NCBI GenBank assembly: GCA_014239505.1
Contig: JAAZYT010000085.1
Coordinates: 1 to 6,045, forward strand
DNA length: 6,045 bases
Reading direction: 5' to 3'
Source: Fidelibacterota bacterium
GTDB taxonomy: Bacteria; Fidelibacterota; Marinisomatia; Marinisomatales; TCS55
In this document: positions 6,029-6,045 of the stretch, piece after piece
Position numbering within the stretch: the stretch's first letter is position 1
How the letters are laid out: each line of letters opens with the position of its first letter
The notes under the pieces: model-generated
Seen by the model: the letters and a program-made list of their open reading frames with translations, nothing else
Told to the model about the DNA's origin: nothing
Database searches by the model: none
Position numbers and translations under genes: made by a program

Positions 6029-6045
6029 TTAATCCTCTCCAGGAG
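6029..6045 (-). CDS. Possible C-terminal end of an upstream gene (Pro-Gly-Glu-Asp, stop)
   Basis: In one minus-strand frame the edge reads codons for PGED followed by TAA at 6031-6029, 25 bases before the terminator hairpin, which is a normal stop-to-terminator distance. Another frame gives LLERIKFFFI and a stop at 6013, so the frame is uncertain. Gene order suggests a major pseudopilin or another pilus gene here, but only four codons are visible and identity cannot be read. Confidence 0.3.

Overview
The window is AT-rich, and every credible gene lies on the minus strand, so transcription runs from high to low coordinates. The cell is probably a Gram-negative (diderm) bacterium: there is a lipoprotein signal, a set of four prepilin-like proteins and a prepilin peptidase. 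Most starts have weak or no Shine-Dalgarno sequence, and the lipoprotein resembles acetolactate-decarboxylase-like lipoproteins of the Bacteroidota. Together these suggest the Bacteroidota/FCB group, but this placement is tentative.

Region 1 (about 6045 to 1045) is a tight operon of five genes. Their order matches gspH-I-J-K-O of type II secretion and fimT/pilV-pilW-pilX of type IV pili. It contains a GspH/FimT-like pseudopilin, a 703-residue GspI/PilV-position protein, a GspJ/PilW-like pseudopilin, a GspK/PilX-position protein with a LamG-like domain, and an A24 prepilin peptidase with both catalytic Asp residues. Neighbouring genes overlap, abut or lie 8 bases apart. Two of the five genes start with TTG. 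A strong hairpin terminator ends only 9 bases before the first gene, so the operon is probably reached by readthrough from a gene just beyond the right edge, plausibly a more abundant pilin.

The most notable point is that the two proteins expected at the pilus or pseudopilus tip (I and K positions) carry large modules of adhesin and lectin types: an Ig-like domain plus a concanavalin/thrombospondin-C-like domain in one, and a LamG jelly roll in the other. This suggests a decorated, adhesive or substrate-binding tip complex processed by its own peptidase.

Region 2 (1044 to 878) is a 167-base spacer with no convincing gene or terminator. Region 3 (877 to 1) holds a lipoprotein with an acetolactate-decarboxylase-like fold, then a seven-codon relic that repeats the first 15 bases of the lipoprotein gene exactly, then the start of a small membrane-anchored protein that runs off the left edge behind a strong Shine-Dalgarno sequence. 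The repeat flanks the lipoprotein reading frame exactly and suggests a past tandem duplication or insertion/excision.
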